A DNA stretch of 5,829 nucleotides from an uncultured Collinsella sp. Its GTDB lineage: Bacteria; Actinomycetota; Coriobacteriia; Coriobacteriales; Coriobacteriaceae. The DNA lies in NCBI GenBank assembly GCA_902465265.1, contig CABQMF010000072.1, forward strand, positions 1 to 5,829, read 5' to 3'. The notes beneath the pieces are model-generated. The model was not told where the DNA came from and did not search any database. It saw only the letters and a program-made list of their open reading frames with translations. Each line of letters begins with the position of its first letter. Within the stretch, counting starts at the first letter, position 1. Positions 5,203 to 5,829 of the stretch are shown one piece after another. Both the position numbers and the translations under genes were made by a program.

Positions 5203-5772
5203 ATGTCTGAAGAGATCATCGAGGATATGCTTGAGGAGGTTGCCCCGCAGATTGCGGGCGATTATCCCGAGATTGCACAGCGCTACAAGGCCGGTGAAGA
5301 GCTGACCGATGAGGAGCTCGACACCATTGCCGATGTTGCGATTTCCATTCTGCGTTCCATCCTTTCGCACTTCGATGCCGCCAACTCTCCTATTGATGAG
5401 TACGAGGGCGACGAGGGCGAGCTGATTTTGGATGTTACGGCTCCTGATCTTGCTGTTCTCATTGGCCGTCATGGCCGTACCCTTGATGCCCTTCAGGTTA
5501 TGTTCTCTTTGCTGGTGAGCCGCAAGCTTGGCTTTAGGTATCCGGTTGTGGTTGACGTTGAGGGCTACAAGAGCCGTCGTCAGGACAAGGTTGCCTCTAT
5601 GGCTCAGTCTGCCGCCGAGCGTGCCATCCGTACTCATAAGAGTGTTTCGCTTCCGCCCATGAATGCCTATGAGCGCCGACTGGTTCATATTGCACTTCGT
5701 GGTAATGATGCCGTCGATACCCATTCTGAGGGTTCTGACCCTGATCGCCATGTGGTGATTGTTGCTCGATAA
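5203..5772 (+). CDS. khpB: KH/R3H RNA-binding protein KhpB (Jag, SpoIIIJ-associated)
   Basis: KhpB/Jag is an RNA-binding protein that in Gram-positive bacteria works with KhpA and affects cell division and envelope synthesis. The 189-aa product starts with an acidic helical region (1-55). A KH domain follows with the GxxG loop GRHG (88-91) in VLIGRHGRTLDALQVMFSLL. The C-terminus is an R3H domain with R158-x3-H162 in NAYERRLVHIAL and a closing DRHVVIVAR. The separate Jag_N domain of the B. subtilis protein is not evident. The ATG at 5203 is preferred because GGAG (5193-5196) lies six bases upstream; an in-frame TTG at 5191 would overlap that site. The gene follows yidC by 45 bases and ends the operon. 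Confidence 0.94.
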   Translation: MSEEIIEDMLEEVAPQIAGDYPEIAQRYKAGEELTDEELDTIADVAISILRSILSHFDAANSPIDEYEGDEGELILDVTAPDLAVLIGRHGRTLDALQVMFSLLVSRKLGFRYPVVVDVEGYKSRRQDKVASMAQSAAERAIRTHKSVSLPPMNAYERRLVHIALRGNDAVDTHSEGSDPDRHVVIVAR

Positions 5773-5790
5773 TCTACTCGAGCTTATGCT

Positions 5791-5822
5791 AAGGGGGCGT
5801 GGTTTCCACGTCCCCTTTTTTT
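5791..5822 (+). terminator. Rho-independent terminator of the rpmH-khpB operon
   Basis: AAGGGGGCGTGG (5791-5802), a TTT loop and CCACGTCCCCTT (5806-5817) make a 12-bp stem with one G-U pair. A run of seven Ts (5816-5822) overlaps its end. It starts 18 bases after the khpB stop codon. It should end the operon here, separating it from whatever follows (often rsmG in related origins). Confidence 0.93.
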
Positions 5823-5829
5823 GTCAAAA

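Noticed and set aside
5176..5751. Minus-strand 191-codon frame opposite khpB
   Set aside because: Antisense shadow of a gene with clear KH and R3H motifs.
1..5829. CRISPR arrays, insertion sequences, tRNA or rRNA genes
   Set aside because: No regularly spaced direct repeats, transposase-like frames, terminal inverted repeats or tRNA/rRNA signatures were seen; the repeats present are DnaA-box variants.

Overview
The window spans the replication-origin neighbourhood of a bacterial chromosome. The gene order rpmH-rnpA-yidD-yidC-khpB(jag), diverging from a leftward dnaA, is the classic Gram-positive oriC layout. Three things suggest Coriobacteriia, probably a Collinsella-like gut actinobacterium: the protein sequences, the moderately high GC content, and an extra ATPase gene between dnaA and the rpmH side. 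The genus is an inference from family resemblance and was not tested by any search.

Left part (1-204): a non-coding region downstream of dnaA, presumably leading to dnaN outside the window. It carries a row of DnaA-box-like 9-mers. At the extreme left edge, TAA/TAG triplets look like the DnaA-trio unwinding element. The relative order dnaA, boxes, trios matches the arrangement described for Bacillus subtilis incC.

Middle (205-3297, minus strand): a two-gene transcription unit. The upstream gene (450 aa) is unusual. It joins a GHKL-type ATPase, a long Gln/Pro/Met/Tyr-rich low-complexity stretch and a C-terminal winged-helix-like domain. Fifteen bases further on comes dnaA (574 aa, GTG start), with a long Ala/Pro-rich domain II. 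Inside the domain II coding sequence lies a 16-mer that matches the ParB-binding parS consensus at 14 of 16 positions.

Divergent intergenic region (3298-3642): a second dense cluster of DnaA boxes, then a textbook sigma-70 promoter (TTGACA, 18 bp, TACAAT) and a short GC-rich leader hairpin before rpmH. The 13-mer AGTTTTCAACAGG occurs three times, once in the left cluster and twice in the right. Its core, TTTTCAACA, is not the canonical TTATCCACA. The DNA-recognition helix of this DnaA is changed at matching contact positions.

Right part (3643-5822, plus strand): ribosomal protein L34, RNase P protein, the YidD membrane-insertion factor, the YidC insertase and the KH/R3H RNA-binding protein KhpB. 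A strong intrinsic terminator closes the unit immediately after khpB. These genes serve ribosome and tRNA production and membrane-protein insertion, while the leftward unit serves replication initiation. The two units share one box-rich control region, so DnaA could influence both.
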